A DNA stretch of 64,000 nt, taken from contig OY762289.1 in the NCBI GenBank assembly GCA_963665495.1, positions 1,674,001 through 1,738,000 on the forward strand, in the 5' to 3' direction. The notes below the pieces were generated by a model, which worked only from the letters and a program-made list of their open reading frames with translations, did not search any database and was not told the origin of the DNA. Of this stretch, positions 63,399 through 64,000 are shown piece after piece. This stretch comes from G963665495 sp963665495 (GTDB lineage Bacteria; Desulfobacterota; Desulfovibrionia; Desulfovibrionales; Desulfovibrionaceae). How positions within the stretch are numbered: position 1 is the stretch's first letter; every line of letters begins with the position of its first letter. The position numbers and the translations under genes were made by a program.

Positions 63399-64000
63399 AT
63401 GAAAAAAACCGCCCCTCTGCTCATATTGATTTTTGTGTTGCTGATTGGTGGCTCGCAGGCTTTTTTTACGGTCTACCAGACGCAAAAGGCCATTATTCTG
63501 CAACTTGGAAAACCTGTTGGGGAACCAAGAGGCCCAGGTCTTCATTTCAAAATTCCCTTTGTGCAGAATGTCATTTATTTTGATTCCCGCCTGTTGGAAT
63601 ACGACGCCGAACCTGCGGAAGTACTCACCAGTGACAAAAAGAATCTGGTAGTCGACAATTATTCAAAATGGCGGATTGTTAACCCCTTACGGTTTTACCG
63701 TACTGTTCAGACCATTCCCCGTGCGCAGGCTCGCCTTGATGATATCATCTATTCGCAGCTACGCGTAGCCCTCGGGCGGTATACGCTGACTGAAATTGTT
63801 TCCACCAAACGTGCGGAAATTATGTCCAAGGTGACTAAAAAGTCTTCTGAGTTGATTCAGGAATTCGGAATCCAGGTTGTAGATGTTCGCATTAAGCGGA
63901 CGGATTTGCCTCCGGAAAACGAAAAAGCGATTTTCAATAGAATGCGGGCGGAACGGGAACGCCAGGCGATGAAATATCGCTCGGAAGGACAGGAGCGCGC
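63399..64000 (+). CDS. hflC: HflC (3' end outside window)
   Basis: The first 200 residues are present: a membrane helix (PLLILIFVLLIGGSQAFF) and then the SPFH domain (AIILQLGKPVGEPRGPGLHF, VVDVRIKRTDLPPENEKAIF). GGGAGGA stands before ATG 63399. It is the co-translated partner of hflK and continues past the right edge. Confidence 0.95.
   Translation, partial: MKKTAPLLILIFVLLIGGSQAFFTVYQTQKAIILQLGKPVGEPRGPGLHFKIPFVQNVIYFDSRLLEYDAEPAEVLTSDKKNLVVDNYSKWRIVNPLRFYRTVQTIPRAQARLDDIIYSQLRVALGRYTLTEIVSTKRAEIMSKVTKKSSELIQEFGIQVVDVRIKRTDLPPENEKAIFNRMRAERERQAMKYRSEGQER

Overview
The window looks like a chromosomal segment of a Desulfovibrio-like deltaproteobacterium (Desulfobacterota). This is inferred from gene content: an aldehyde:ferredoxin oxidoreductase with its own ferredoxin, two FeoB iron systems, HflKC, and a moderately GC-rich core. 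It is not read from a marker gene. The window falls into an accessory part (1 to about 28.8 kb) and an ordinary core part (about 28.8 kb to the end).

Accessory part. Three blocks are separated by copies of one tRNA 3' end, which is the classic footprint of tandem integrations at a tRNA-Arg-like gene: 9415-9460, 11856-11901 and a weaker copy at 28779-28805. Block A (1-9460) opens with very AT-rich genes: a gene cut by the window edge that ends in an SH3-like domain, and a large helicase with a PD-(D/E)XK-like tail. It continues as a mobilizable element: ankyrin cargo, MOBP-type relaxase, MobC-like protein, a probable oriT, TraL- and TraK-like proteins, a repeat-rich iteron or operator region, and a DUF3987 primase/helicase-like protein. 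No integrase is seen. Block B (9461-11901) holds one secreted FG-GAP repeat protein. Block C (11902 to about 28800) is a GC-rich conflict/immunity island and is the most interesting part of the window.

Block C is two convergent modules. The right-facing module is a membrane protein with two TrkA-N domains and a C-terminal RyR domain, followed by a TIR-NB-ARC-TPR (NLR-like) gene. That gene is interrupted by one frameshift and followed by an in-frame transmembrane tail lying just past its stop codon. The left-facing module is a tight five-gene operon. In transcription order it encodes a DUF4062/nSTAND-like ATPase with about 29 ankyrin repeats (also frameshifted), a patatin phospholipase, a SLOG protein with four membrane segments (SLATT-like), a Nudix hydrolase, and a RelA/SpoT-TPR-LSDAT(SLOG)-RyR protein. 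I infer a nucleotide-signal system: STAND sensors, a (p)ppGpp-type synthetase joined to a nucleotide-binding domain, membrane-attacking effectors, and a Nudix enzyme to clear the signal. The RyR domain is shared by both modules and may link them.

Core part. A chemoreceptor is followed by a TPR/lipoprotein pair, wrbA, a receiver protein, and a PilZ protein fused in frame to an HMA metal-binding domain. Next come a DHH phosphoesterase, an alpha/beta hydrolase coupled to a VOC protein, and alpha-glucan phosphorylase. dut is followed by a YhaO/YhaN-like DNA-repair pair, a surface-carbohydrate protein and lnt. Two feo operons diverge from a region with two promoters, each carrying a Fur-box-like palindrome in its -35/-10 spacer. 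The second operon starts with an unrecognised 50-residue cysteine-containing small protein coupled to feoB. The window ends with a Sel1-SBP5 fusion, an SH3 lipoprotein, AOR plus ferredoxin, phosphomannomutase, hflK and the start of hflC.
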